From the NCBI RefSeq assembly GCF_011398355.1, contig NZ_AP021889.1, forward strand, positions 124,001 through 188,000: a stretch of DNA of 64,000 nucleotides. Direction: 5' to 3'. Below, in pieces: positions 1 through 7,628 of the stretch (position 1 is its first letter; each line of letters starts with the position of its first letter). The translations under genes and the position numbers were made by a program. The notes under the pieces are model-generated. The model saw only the letters and a list, made by a program, of their open reading frames with translations. It was not told where the DNA came from and searched no databases. The DNA is from Thiosulfatimonas sediminis (GTDB lineage Bacteria; Pseudomonadota; Gammaproteobacteria; Thiomicrospirales; Thiomicrospiraceae).

Positions 1-510
1 AATCAGTTTTTGGTGATGAAACATTTTATTGGTCCGCAAGTACCAGCGTATTTTTTGCCGCTGACCTTAGAGCAGTTACCCGTGTCTACAAAGGGTGGCG
101 CTTTTGATACGGTGTTTTCGATGGGCGTTTTATATCACCGTCGTTCACCGATTGATCATATTTATGAGCTTAAGGCACAGCTGAGGGCGGGCGGCGAATT
201 GGTTCTGGAAACCCTAGTGGTACCGGAATCATTTGGTCAGCTGTTGGTACCTGAAGATCGCTATGCGCAAATGCGTAATGTTTGGTTTTTGCCGTCTGTG
301 CCGGAACTGGAAATCTGGTTGCGCCGTTGTGGATTGGTGAATGTGCGTTGTGTTGATTTAGACCAGACCTCGATTGAAGAACAGCGTAGCACCGAATGGA
401 TGGAATGGAACTCGTTGCAAAGTTTTTTGGATCCGCAAGACCACAATAAAACCATTGAAGGCTATCCGGCACCTCTGCGCGCTGTGATGGTGTGCAATAC
501 CCCACAGTAG
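1..510 (+). CDS. cmoB: tRNA U34 carboxymethyltransferase CmoB, C-terminal part (5' truncated by window edge)
   Basis: The frame is open from the first base, so the gene starts outside the window; about 169 residues remain of a protein usually near 320. CmoB transfers a carboxymethyl group from carboxy-SAM to 5-hydroxyuridine at position 34 of tRNA, giving cmo5U. The visible part includes the class I methyltransferase segment [16 protein letters not shown], typical of CmoB, followed by the [10 protein letters not shown] strand and the family's C-terminal region with [11 protein letters not shown]. The assignment comes from recognising these family segments; the SAM-binding glycine loop lies upstream of the window. 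Confidence 0.9.
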   Translation, partial: NQFLVMKHFIGPQVPAYFLPLTLEQLPVSTKGGAFDTVFSMGVLYHRRSPIDHIYELKAQLRAGGELVLETLVVPESFGQLLVPEDRYAQMRNVWFLPSVPELEIWLRRCGLVNVRCVDLDQTSIEEQRSTEWMEWNSLQSFLDPQDHNKTIEGYPAPLRAVMVCNTPQ

Positions 511-682
511 CGGAACAGCGGTTTTTTAGCGATTGAGCAGGTTGTTTCGGCAATGTAGGTAGAGTTTCTTGTTAAGATGAAATACCTACTATATTTAGCG
601 TAAGTAAAGTTTTCATTCACTACTGGTTGTGGATAAGCTTGTGGATTCTTGCGCTAGATTTTTTGGCCAACGCTGATATAGC

Positions 683-1333
683 CTAGCTTTGCGGTAGGGT
701 TTGCCAATCTGGATAACCTTGCGCCATACGGCTGGCTTGAAACGCTTGTTGGTTGAGTTGTTCAACCGCTTGATAAGACCACAAGCAGTATGGACCGCGA
801 CAATAAACAATCAATGGTTTATCTTTGGGCAGCATTGGCATTTTGTCGGCCAGTTGGTCGATTGGGATATTAATCGACCCTTTAATATGGCCGAATTGAT
901 ATTCGTCTTCCGGACGAACATCCAATAGGGTGATCTCGTTAGCGTCTAAATGTTTTTTAAGTTCTTTCGGATTGAACGGCATTAAGGGCGCTTTGGGGTT
1001 TAATTGTTGATGCAAAATTTGTGAAACTTCGGCCATTTGCTGTTCTGCAACTTGGCGCATAGCATGAATTAGCGGCACAATCTCCGGTGTGCTAAGGCGA
1101 TAAATGCGTTGCGAACCGTTTTTTTCGCAGATAACTAGTCCGGCTTGTTTCAAGCTTTGCAAATGTTTGGAGACATTGGCAATGCTCAATTGCAATTTGT
1201 TGCTTAGGGTTTCAACGTGTTGCGGCGCCTGCGCGAGGATATCTAAAATCATCAGGCGATTGGCGTGTCCGAGGGATTTGCCGATTTGGGCAAGCTGTTC
1301 AAATAGGCAGAGTTTTAAATTAGCGGTTTCCAT
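683..1333 (-). CDS. ArsR-family regulator fused to a rhodanese domain
   Basis: 216 aa. Residues about 10-85 form an ArsR/SmtB winged helix (helix-turn-helix around VETLSNKLQLSIANVSKHLQSL). Residues about 122-212 form a rhodanese domain with the active-site loop CRGPYC (Cys178, Cys183). Such fusions are predicted repressors that sense sulfane sulfur, metals or redox state through cysteines; Cys9 and Cys69 lie in the DNA-binding half. The start is the only good in-frame ATG, but its ribosome site is weak. A perfect 9-2-9 palindrome lies about 180 bases upstream (1514-1533) and is a candidate operator. The inducer cannot be told from sequence. Confidence 0.85.
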   Translation of the reverse strand: METANLKLCLFEQLAQIGKSLGHANRLMILDILAQAPQHVETLSNKLQLSIANVSKHLQSLKQAGLVICEKNGSQRIYRLSTPEIVPLIHAMRQVAEQQMAEVSQILHQQLNPKAPLMPFNPKELKKHLDANEITLLDVRPEDEYQFGHIKGSINIPIDQLADKMPMLPKDKPLIVYCRGPYCLWSYQAVEQLNQQAFQASRMAQGYPDWQTLPQS

Positions 1334-1375
1334 TTCGTTTTACACGGTTCCATTTACATCAGTTTATTTTAACCT

Positions 1376-1428
1376 AGCAAGGCGCTAAACACCTCGCTGA
1401 AGCGATGTAAACTTATTCAGTGTCTTTT
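1376..1428 (-). repeat. MITE-like repeat copy, one end only
   Basis: Read on the minus strand from the flanking TA (1429-1430) it starts AAAAGACACTGAATAAGT, nearly the same as the terminal repeat of the copy at 9130. Similarity continues through CTTCAG and GTTTAGC. The other terminal repeat was not found, so this looks like a decayed or truncated copy. Confidence 0.55.
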
Positions 1429-1485
1429 TAGTTTTACTTTATGGTGTGTGATAAAAAAGTTTAATTATTGATTTTAAAATAAGTT

Positions 1486-1533
1486 TTGACATTTTTAGGG
1501 CAATGCAAGTAATATTCAACCAAATGGTTGAAT
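1486..1533 (+). promoter_or_regulatory. Sigma70-like promoter overlapped by ArsR-type palindrome
   Basis: TTGACA at 1486-1491, an 18-base spacer and TAATAT at 1510-1515. Overlapping the -10 box is a perfect inverted repeat, ATTCAACCA (1514-1522) and TGGTTGAAT (1525-1533), with a 2-base centre. ArsR/SmtB operators commonly have such arms around a 2-base centre and sit over the core promoter. The neighbouring ArsR-rhodanese gene is the obvious candidate repressor; that link is an inference. Confidence 0.5.
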
Positions 1534-1624
1534 GCTGTAAATATAAAAGACTTTTTGGGAAAAATGCAACCGTGGCCATTTTCAATGCAATACGCCAATG
1601 TAATTGAAAGTGGCATCGATTCTA

Positions 1625-1668
1625 AGGAGAGATAGAACAAGTCAATGAAGACCTATTCTGTCTCTCCC
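1625..1668 (+). repeat. Minimal 44-bp MITE-like copy: two terminal repeats back to back
   Basis: AGGAGAGATAGAACAAG on the left matches 13 of 17 with the reverse complement of the right end (GGGAGAGACAGAATAGG). TA lies on both sides (1623-1624, 1669-1670). The inner GTCAATGA matches the right-hand interior of the 9130 copy, so this looks like an internal deletion derivative. Confidence 0.65.
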
Positions 1669-1798
1669 TAATCTTGACCAGTTGATTTTGGTATTTCTGG
1701 AAGAACTGGTCGAGGGCGGATTGATTTAGTTTTTAGTGTGCCATTCGCTCTGATCTAGCTATTTTAAATTTTTGAAAACCATACTTGATGATGCTCTT

Positions 1799-1822
1799 TA
1801 CCTCTTTGTTGAGGTTTTTTTG
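1799..1822 (+). terminator. Rho-independent terminator (orphan)
   Basis: ACCTC (1800-1804), a 6-base loop, GAGGT (1811-1815) and a run of T. No plus-strand gene lies upstream, which supports a non-coding transcript or an attenuator. Confidence 0.55.
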
Positions 1823-2102
1823 TTTTTAAGGCTTTGATTTTACCGGGTGTTGGAAAACGAGCGCTTTAATATCGGCATGAATGTCTCTTGACTTTGGAAA
1901 GCTTCATCGCCATTCTTTTTATCTTCTTTGTCAAGTCGCGGTGTTGTTTTACCTGCTCAAGGTAAAATTCAGTGCGTGCGATGATGACGTTTTGCGTAAG
2001 TTCAGGTCTGTGTTTATTTATGCTGGCTGTCAACGTCATGCAATGAAGATTCACTTACTGTTTATACGTCGATTTATCGTCTGAATTTAAAGGGTCTATA
2101 CC

Positions 2103-3083
2103 ATGCCAGCACAAGCAGAATTTGCAGCGCTAAAACGCCATCTACAATCCGTGATTGTTGGGCAGGAGCCGCTACTTGATAAGTTAATGGTGGCGTTACT
2201 GACGGGTGGGCATGTGTTGCTAGAAGGGCCTCCGGGTTTGGCCAAAACCACGGCGGTTAAAGCCTTGGCAGAAGGGATTCACTCCAGCTTTCAACGGATT
2301 CAGTTTACTCCGGATTTAATGCCCGGTGATGTGGTTGGTTCGGATGTATTGGAAAAAGACACTGGCGCTTTGTGCTTTGTACCTGGGCCGATTTTTCACG
2401 ATATTGTACTGGCGGATGAAATTAACCGTGCGCCGCCAAAAGTGCAGTCGGCCTTACTTGAAGCGATGGCTGAAAAACAGGTAACCGCGAGTGGTAAAAC
2501 CCGCCCTTTACCGGAGCTTTTCTTAGTTTTGGCGACGCAAAATCCACTTGAGCAAAACGGTACATATCCTTTGCCAGAAGCGCAACTTGACCGTTTTATG
2601 CTGCATATTCTGCTCGATTACCCAAGCCCAGAAGAAGAACTGGAAATTTTACGACGCGATCGGCAGCGTCATTTTGGTGAAGATCATGCCAGTTTACACA
2701 GTGCCTTAACCCCTGCGCAGGTGATGCAAGCGCGGCATCAAGTCGCTGAGCAGTATGTTAGCGAGCCTGTCGAAGCTTATATGGTGCATTTAGTTACTGC
2801 AACGCGCCGTTTAGCAGAACTGGATAGTGCTATGCAGGATGTATTGCAAGTTGGCGCGTCACCGCGAGCATCTTTGGCATTGTTGCATGCCAGTTGTGCT
2901 TGGGCGTGGTTACAGGGTCGCGATTTTGTGACACCCGATGATGTACAGGCGATGTTGCCGGATGTGTTACGCCACCGAATTATTCTGAGCTTTAGTGCGC
3001 ACGCTCATGGTTGGCACGCTGATAAAATTATTCAGCGGATTATTGAATTGGTGCAGATTCCGGTCTTGGATCATGCAAACTGA
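2103..3083 (+). CDS. MoxR-family AAA+ ATPase
   Basis: 326 aa, full length for the family. Walker A is GPPGLAKT (about residues 41-48) and Walker B is VLADEINRAPPKVQSALLEAM, followed by the sensor region ATQNPLEQNGTYPLPEAQLDRF. MoxR ATPases act as chaperones that assemble or activate VWA-domain partners. This is the first gene of a tight operon with DUF58, DUF4381, two VWA proteins and BatD, the usual Bat arrangement. The ribosome site AAGGG stands 9 bases before ATG. The stop overlaps the next gene by 11 bases. Confidence 0.92.
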   Translation: MPAQAEFAALKRHLQSVIVGQEPLLDKLMVALLTGGHVLLEGPPGLAKTTAVKALAEGIHSSFQRIQFTPDLMPGDVVGSDVLEKDTGALCFVPGPIFHDIVLADEINRAPPKVQSALLEAMAEKQVTASGKTRPLPELFLVLATQNPLEQNGTYPLPEAQLDRFMLHILLDYPSPEEELEILRRDRQRHFGEDHASLHSALTPAQVMQARHQVAEQYVSEPVEAYMVHLVTATRRLAELDSAMQDVLQVGASPRASLALLHASCAWAWLQGRDFVTPDDVQAMLPDVLRHRIILSFSAHAHGWHADKIIQRIIELVQIPVLDHAN

Positions 3084-4062
3084 GGCATTTTTGCCGCTGA
3101 ACTCAGCGCAAAGCGGTGAAATGATGGCGCAGCTTGACCAATGGCAACTGCAGCCGTATTGGAGTAAGCATCTTTCGCAGCAGCCGTTGCAAGGTGCGCA
3201 AAACAGTCGTCGACATGGGAGCGGCACGGAGTTTGCGGAAAGTCGTCCGTACACACAGGGGGATGAAATACGGCATCTGGACTGGCGCTTAATGGCGCGC
3301 AGCGGTGAGGCATTTAGCCGTCGCTTCGAGGAAACTCGGCAAGCCCAATGGTGTCTGTTAGTTGATATGCGTGCCAGTATGTGGTTTGGTACTCGTCGTC
3401 AGTTTAAAGTCACTCAAGCGCTGAAGCTGGCCGCTTTAATTGCGTGGCAGGCGCAGCAAAACCAAGCCACCTTGAAACTATGGGTTTTAAGTGAGCAAGG
3501 TTGCGTGCGCTTGTCGCTGAGTAATTTACATGGCCATTCTCTGGTGTTATCCCTCCTGAAACAGCTTAATCGTCCACAAAATACCTGGCAATCGACTGAT
3601 AACAAAGCCTCGATAAGCTTGGCGCATGGCTTGGGTGAATTGTTTGTGCAAGTGGACAGTGGTAGCCGTATTTTTGTGTTAAGCGATCTGCATGATTTAA
3701 ATGCAGACGATCATTTTGCCAAGCAACTTCCTATTTGGCAGCGCCGCTTGGATTTGCAATTTCTTTGGCTGTTCGACCCCGCTGAAGTGGCCTTACCGTC
3801 CGCACCAGGTTTACAGCTCGTTGGGGCCCTTGGTAAAGCGTTGCGCTTGGATCGCTCAGCCGCGCGCCAAGCTTATCAAGTTTGGGCGCAAGCGCATTTT
3901 GCGCAGTTAGAACAGGTTTTGGCACAAAGTGGCGGTCATTATGCAGCAGTGAGTACGCAGGTGGCTTTAGAGGACTTAGCGAGTGCTTATCAGCAGTTAT
4001 TTATTTATCCTTTAGGTGTGCTGGCTTGGATTGGCCGTAACTCGGAGGCAGAGCATGGCTGA
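3073..4062 (+). CDS. DUF58 domain protein of the MoxR/Bat operon
   Basis: 329 aa. The segment GSGTEFAESRPYTQGDEIRH and the following LDWRLMARSGE are the DUF58 signature; a VWA-like fold follows (LLVDMRASMWFG, then IFVLSDLHDL). DUF58 proteins accompany MoxR ATPases; biochemical function is not established. I chose ATG 3073 over upstream in-frame starts because it gives an 11-base overlap with moxR, whereas the longer form would overlap by nearly 90 bases. It overlaps the next gene by 8 bases. Confidence 0.88.
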   Translation: MQTEAFLPLNSAQSGEMMAQLDQWQLQPYWSKHLSQQPLQGAQNSRRHGSGTEFAESRPYTQGDEIRHLDWRLMARSGEAFSRRFEETRQAQWCLLVDMRASMWFGTRRQFKVTQALKLAALIAWQAQQNQATLKLWVLSEQGCVRLSLSNLHGHSLVLSLLKQLNRPQNTWQSTDNKASISLAHGLGELFVQVDSGSRIFVLSDLHDLNADDHFAKQLPIWQRRLDLQFLWLFDPAEVALPSAPGLQLVGALGKALRLDRSAARQAYQVWAQAHFAQLEQVLAQSGGHYAAVSTQVALEDLASAYQQLFIYPLGVLAWIGRNSEAEHG

Positions 4063-4561
4063 ATTAATTGATATTCTGCCACCTATATCGCCACAATCGG
4101 TGTTGCTCACTCCGGATTTCAGTGGATGGTTATTGGGCGGATTGTTGCTGTTGGCGTGTGCGCTAATCTGGTTTTTGCTCCGTACCTCGAAGGTATGGAA
4201 ACTTTGGTGGCAGTTGCGTAGATGGCAAGTTCAGGATACGCCGGAATCTCTGTGGGGATTGGTTGGAATTTTGCAACAATGGCAGATGCGCCTTCCATAT
4301 TTGCCATTGGTGCACCAGCGGTCGCTACAACTCACTTTGCAGCAAATCACTTTTCTTGCCAGTCAGCGGCAACGCCTTTCAATTGCACAGCAGCAAGCCT
4401 TGGCGACAAGTCTTCGGCAGTTAAGGACCGTTTATTGGCGGATCATCTTTAGCGGCTTCTTGTGCCGTTTGCAACGTCCTTTTTTAAAGGGATGGTCGCG
4501 TTTACAACCGCTGCGTTCGCGCTTAGTTGCTAAGCCTGAGGAGACAACGCATGAGCGCTGA
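4055..4561 (+). CDS. DUF4381 small membrane protein
   Basis: 168 aa. The N-terminus MAELIDILPPISPQSV followed by a single membrane helix (about residues 23-42, LLGGLLLLACALIWFLL) and a basic cytoplasmic part fits DUF4381, which regularly sits between DUF58 and VWA genes. A GGAGG ribosome site lies at about 4043. The stop overlaps the next start by 11 bases, so translation is probably coupled. Function within the Bat system is not known. Confidence 0.8.
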   Translation: MAELIDILPPISPQSVLLTPDFSGWLLGGLLLLACALIWFLLRTSKVWKLWWQLRRWQVQDTPESLWGLVGILQQWQMRLPYLPLVHQRSLQLTLQQITFLASQRQRLSIAQQQALATSLRQLRTVYWRIIFSGFLCRLQRPFLKGWSRLQPLRSRLVAKPEETTHER

Positions 4562-5672
4562 GTTCTCACCGTTACTTGATTGGTGGCACAGTTGGCACTT
4601 TGCCGAGCCACAATTTTTAGGGTTGGTGATATTGCTGCCAGGCTTGTGGCTAATGGCTTTGTTAAAACCGCAAGGCTTACTGGATTGGCAAGATTGGCAC
4701 TTTGCTAAAGTGCTTAGTGCACGGCATAGCTTGTTGGCGCAGATGCCGTCAGGTAGAGCGCCGGTCTCTGCCGTAACAACTCGGAATACGCCGATTAAAT
4801 TTTGGCAAAGTGCCATTTTACAACTGCTGCGCAGCTTGCTGTTACTCAGTTTGATTGTGGCCTTGGCGCAACCGCAACAGCCACTGCCGCCAGAACCACA
4901 GGCGCAGCAGAAAACCGTGCGCGACCTTCTGTTTGTGGTCGAATCATCGGCCTCTTTTTTGTTAAATGATTATCAGCAAAACGGGCAACCACAAACTCGC
5001 ATGGACGCGGTAAAACAGGTATTGGATCAATTTATGCGCGAACTGCCCGGCAATCGGTTTGCGATTACGGTCTACGCGGAAAGTGCTTTTAATTTGATGG
5101 CGCTCAGTGGCGATCAGCAAGCAGCACGCTTGTATTTGCAACGCCTACGCCCTTATTTGGCCGGACGCAGTGATGAGGCGATGGCAGAGGCTTTAGGCTT
5201 AGCTCTTAAGCAAACGCAGCAGGGCAGCTTGCTGGTTGCGAATCCAGAGCAGCGTAAGCGAGTGTTGATTCTAATCAGTGATGGCGATAATCAGCCAAGC
5301 CGTCTGCCGGTGCAGCAGGCGATTGATTATGCGCAATTATTGGGGGTGCCAATTTATACCATTGGGGTTGGTTCAACGTCAAAGGCGGCTGATACTCGGC
5401 AATTTCGAGGCCTGTTATATCAACCTTTGAAAGCGGAACTTTTGCAGCAAATTGCTGCGCAAACCAATGCTGCCTATTACCAAATCGGCAGTGGTCAAGA
5501 GCTGCAATCGGTACTGCAAAAAATCGATCAGGCGGAAGGTGTCCCATGGCAAGCACCACCGCAAGAAACCGGTTATCAAGCGATTTATTGGCAGTTTTTG
5601 CCCTTAACGTTAGGGCTGTTTGCAGCCTATCTGCTGTTACTGCTGATTTTTAAACCGCAGGAGGCGTTCTGA
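4551..5672 (+). CDS. VWA-domain membrane protein, BatA-like
   Basis: 373 aa. Membrane helices near residues 22-38, 88-107 and 345-367 surround a von Willebrand A domain. The MIDAS strand reads LLFVVESSASF (residues 127-136), so the first metal-binding Asp of DxSxS is Glu131. The later LILISDGDNQ and the Thr/Asp loop are present. BatA-type proteins are thought to be periplasmic or membrane-anchored and to work with MoxR in envelope stress or aerotolerance. The gene lies directly before the second VWA gene (no gap). Confidence 0.85.
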   Translation: MSAEFSPLLDWWHSWHFAEPQFLGLVILLPGLWLMALLKPQGLLDWQDWHFAKVLSARHSLLAQMPSGRAPVSAVTTRNTPIKFWQSAILQLLRSLLLLSLIVALAQPQQPLPPEPQAQQKTVRDLLFVVESSASFLLNDYQQNGQPQTRMDAVKQVLDQFMRELPGNRFAITVYAESAFNLMALSGDQQAARLYLQRLRPYLAGRSDEAMAEALGLALKQTQQGSLLVANPEQRKRVLILISDGDNQPSRLPVQQAIDYAQLLGVPIYTIGVGSTSKAADTRQFRGLLYQPLKAELLQQIAAQTNAAYYQIGSGQELQSVLQKIDQAEGVPWQAPPQETGYQAIYWQFLPLTLGLFAAYLLLLLIFKPQEAF

Positions 5673-7628
5673 GTGAACGGATTAGAGTTCTTGGCTTGGC
5701 GTCAGCCTGAATGGTTGTGGGCACTGTTCTTACCCCTTTTATTGTTGGTTTGGCGTTGGTGGCGGCAAAGAGCCAGTCAGCAAGTTTATGCTGACCCGCA
5801 TCTATGGCCCTTACTGAAATTGCAATTTTCAGGACGATTGACTGAGCGCGTGCGGTGGCGTTTTTCGCCTTTGCTTGGTCTATTGTTGGCGTGGGGTTGT
5901 TTGGTGATTGCTCTGGCTGGGCCGAAAATCTATCAACACGCTGAGCAGAGTAGCCGTTTGCAGGGTGTGGATATTATGCTGGTGATGGATTTATCCCGTT
6001 CGATGCTGATTACTGAGCAGCCGCAAGTCACCCGTTTTGAACAAGCCAAACTGTTGGCTGAAAGTTTTAGCAAGCAGTTGCAGCCGCAAGATCGTATCGG
6101 TTTATTAGCGTTTGCTGGCAGTGCGCATCTGGTTAGTCCACTGGTTTTTGATAAGTCGTTAATCGTGCAAGATTTGCAGCAATTGGCGCCAGGGATGTTA
6201 CCGTTGGATGGCTCTTGGCTGGAGCCGGCGATTTTGCAAGCTTTGCAACATCTGCGACTCAATCAATTTGTGCAAGACCAGCGGCAACAGATAAGCAAGC
6301 GTGCCAAGGCGGTAGTGGTTTTCAGTGATGGCGCAGCGCCCTTTTTACAGCCAATTGCTTTGCCGCAACATTTAAATGGGCTGCCTTTACAAGAGTGGCT
6401 TGAGGATGACAGTACGCAGTTGTGGATGCTTGGTATCGGGTCTTTGGATGCAAAGCCAGTGCCGGATACTCGGCAGCCTTCTGGATGGATGCATTTTCAG
6501 GGTTTGCCAGTCACCTCGCCTTTGCAAGAGCAGAGTTTGCAGCAATGGGCGGCGCGCGCTAAAAATGGCGTTTATTGGCGATCGGATGGCAATTTGAGTT
6601 TTTTACAGCAGCAGTTACAGACGTTGCGTGCTACATCGCAAGCACAAACCCTGCAAACCCAGCAGGCGGTGTGGTGGGATATCGCCCCTTGGTTTATCGC
6701 GTTGGCGTTGTTGTTTTTGTTGGCGGCTATTGCTCCTTATGCGTTGTGGTTATTGTTGTTGTGTGCTTTGTTTTTGGGGGTTCAGAAGGCGTTCGCCGCC
6801 GAGGTTGGGTTGAGTGATGAACAGCAGGCGTTTGAGTTGTATCAAGCGCAGGAATTTGTTGCGGCACAGCAAGAATATGTGGCGTTGAGCGCTCATTTGG
6901 GAGCGGTGCCCTCAGCATATCCGGCTTGGTTTGGGGCAGGTTCTGCGGCTTATAAAGCGCAAGATTATGTTGGCGCGGTGCGTTATTTGCAGCAGGCGGC
7001 ATGGTTGGCCGAAACCGATAGTGCCCGCGCGGATGCCTTGTTTAATCTTGGTAACGCCTATTTAAAAGGCAATTTGCCAGAGTTTGCAGTTGAGTCTTAT
7101 CAGCAAGCGTTAATGTATAAAAATCCATTTCCTCAAGCGGAACATAATCTTAAAATTGCTCTGCAGCGCCATGCTCAACAGGTGGCGAATCGAGAATCAG
7201 GAGACCCTTCTGGTGATGATGCTCAGGGTGAAAATCGCGGTAAAGGTCGTCAGCAAGACGGGGCATTTTATGGCGGCCAAAAACCGAATAATTCGCAGTC
7301 CGATGAAGCTGGTGTTGGCGCTGATGGGGATGCCTTAGGTGGAGATCGTAGTGGCGAGACGCCCCCTTTACCGCAGCAGACCGATTATCGAAATTATCAA
7401 TTAACGCAGGATACGTTAAGTCTTCAAACGCAGAGAGGTGTTGACTCCATAGCTGGGGAGATTATGCATCAGCAGTTGCAGTTGAAAAATGCCGAGCAGT
7501 TTGCTGGTGAATTGGCGACTTTGCAAAATCAGCAGCAGCGTTTATTGAAGCGTCTTTTTGAGGCCGAAGCGGGCTTTCATGCCGAACAGCAAACATCGCA
7601 TACGATTCCGGGGATTCAACCATGGTAA
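5673..7628 (+). CDS. VWA and TPR protein, BatB/BatC fusion
   Basis: 651 aa from a GTG start just after the previous stop. Two membrane helices (about 17-30 and 65-83) precede a VWA domain with intact MIDAS DLSRS (Asp106, Ser108, Ser110). Further helices lie near residues 343-375, then TPR repeats (about 385-500) and a Gln/Gly/Asp-rich low-complexity tail. In many genomes the VWA (BatB) and TPR (BatC) parts are separate; here they are one protein. It overlaps the BatD-like gene by 7 bases. Confidence 0.88.
   Translation: MNGLEFLAWRQPEWLWALFLPLLLLVWRWWRQRASQQVYADPHLWPLLKLQFSGRLTERVRWRFSPLLGLLLAWGCLVIALAGPKIYQHAEQSSRLQGVDIMLVMDLSRSMLITEQPQVTRFEQAKLLAESFSKQLQPQDRIGLLAFAGSAHLVSPLVFDKSLIVQDLQQLAPGMLPLDGSWLEPAILQALQHLRLNQFVQDQRQQISKRAKAVVVFSDGAAPFLQPIALPQHLNGLPLQEWLEDDSTQLWMLGIGSLDAKPVPDTRQPSGWMHFQGLPVTSPLQEQSLQQWAARAKNGVYWRSDGNLSFLQQQLQTLRATSQAQTLQTQQAVWWDIAPWFIALALLFLLAAIAPYALWLLLLCALFLGVQKAFAAEVGLSDEQQAFELYQAQEFVAAQQEYVALSAHLGAVPSAYPAWFGAGSAAYKAQDYVGAVRYLQQAAWLAETDSARADALFNLGNAYLKGNLPEFAVESYQQALMYKNPFPQAEHNLKIALQRHAQQVANRESGDPSGDDAQGENRGKGRQQDGAFYGGQKPNNSQSDEAGVGADGDALGGDRSGETPPLPQQTDYRNYQLTQDTLSLQTQRGVDSIAGEIMHQQLQLKNAEQFAGELATLQNQQQRLLKRLFEAEAGFHAEQQTSHTIPGIQPW

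Larger units (their letters stand above)
1522..1822 (+). ncRNA. Candidate regulated small RNA or long moxR leader
   Basis: A transcript from the promoter at 1486-1515 would start near 1522 and reach a terminator at 1799-1822, giving about 300 nt without an open reading frame. It would hold a 12-bp stem (GCCATTTTCAAT at 1575 pairing with ATTGAAAGTGGC at 1603, one G-U), a compact repeat copy (1625-1668) and a stem of GACCAGTT (1676) with AACTGGTC (1704). It could instead be an attenuated leader of the moxR operon. No RNA family was recognised. Confidence 0.3.
1334..2102. other. 769-base gene-free stretch between arsR-rhodanese and moxR
   Basis: No convincing coding frame is present; the short frames near 1866-2084 lack ribosome sites and family features. 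It holds two repeat-family copies (1376-1428, 1625-1668), a sigma70-like promoter with a palindrome (1486-1533), two hairpins (1575-1614, 1673-1714) and a plus-strand terminator (1799-1822). From 1823 to 2090 nothing stands out except the moxR ribosome site (AAGGG before 2103). Confidence 0.7.

Noticed and set aside
1866-2084. Short frames on both strands before moxR
   Set aside because: Mutually overlapping, no ribosome sites, odd composition.
6575-6817. Plus-strand frames of 60-80 aa inside the VWA/TPR gene
   Set aside because: Out-of-frame shadows of a confident gene in the membrane-helix region, rich in Cys, Val and Trp as expected from G/T-rich codons.
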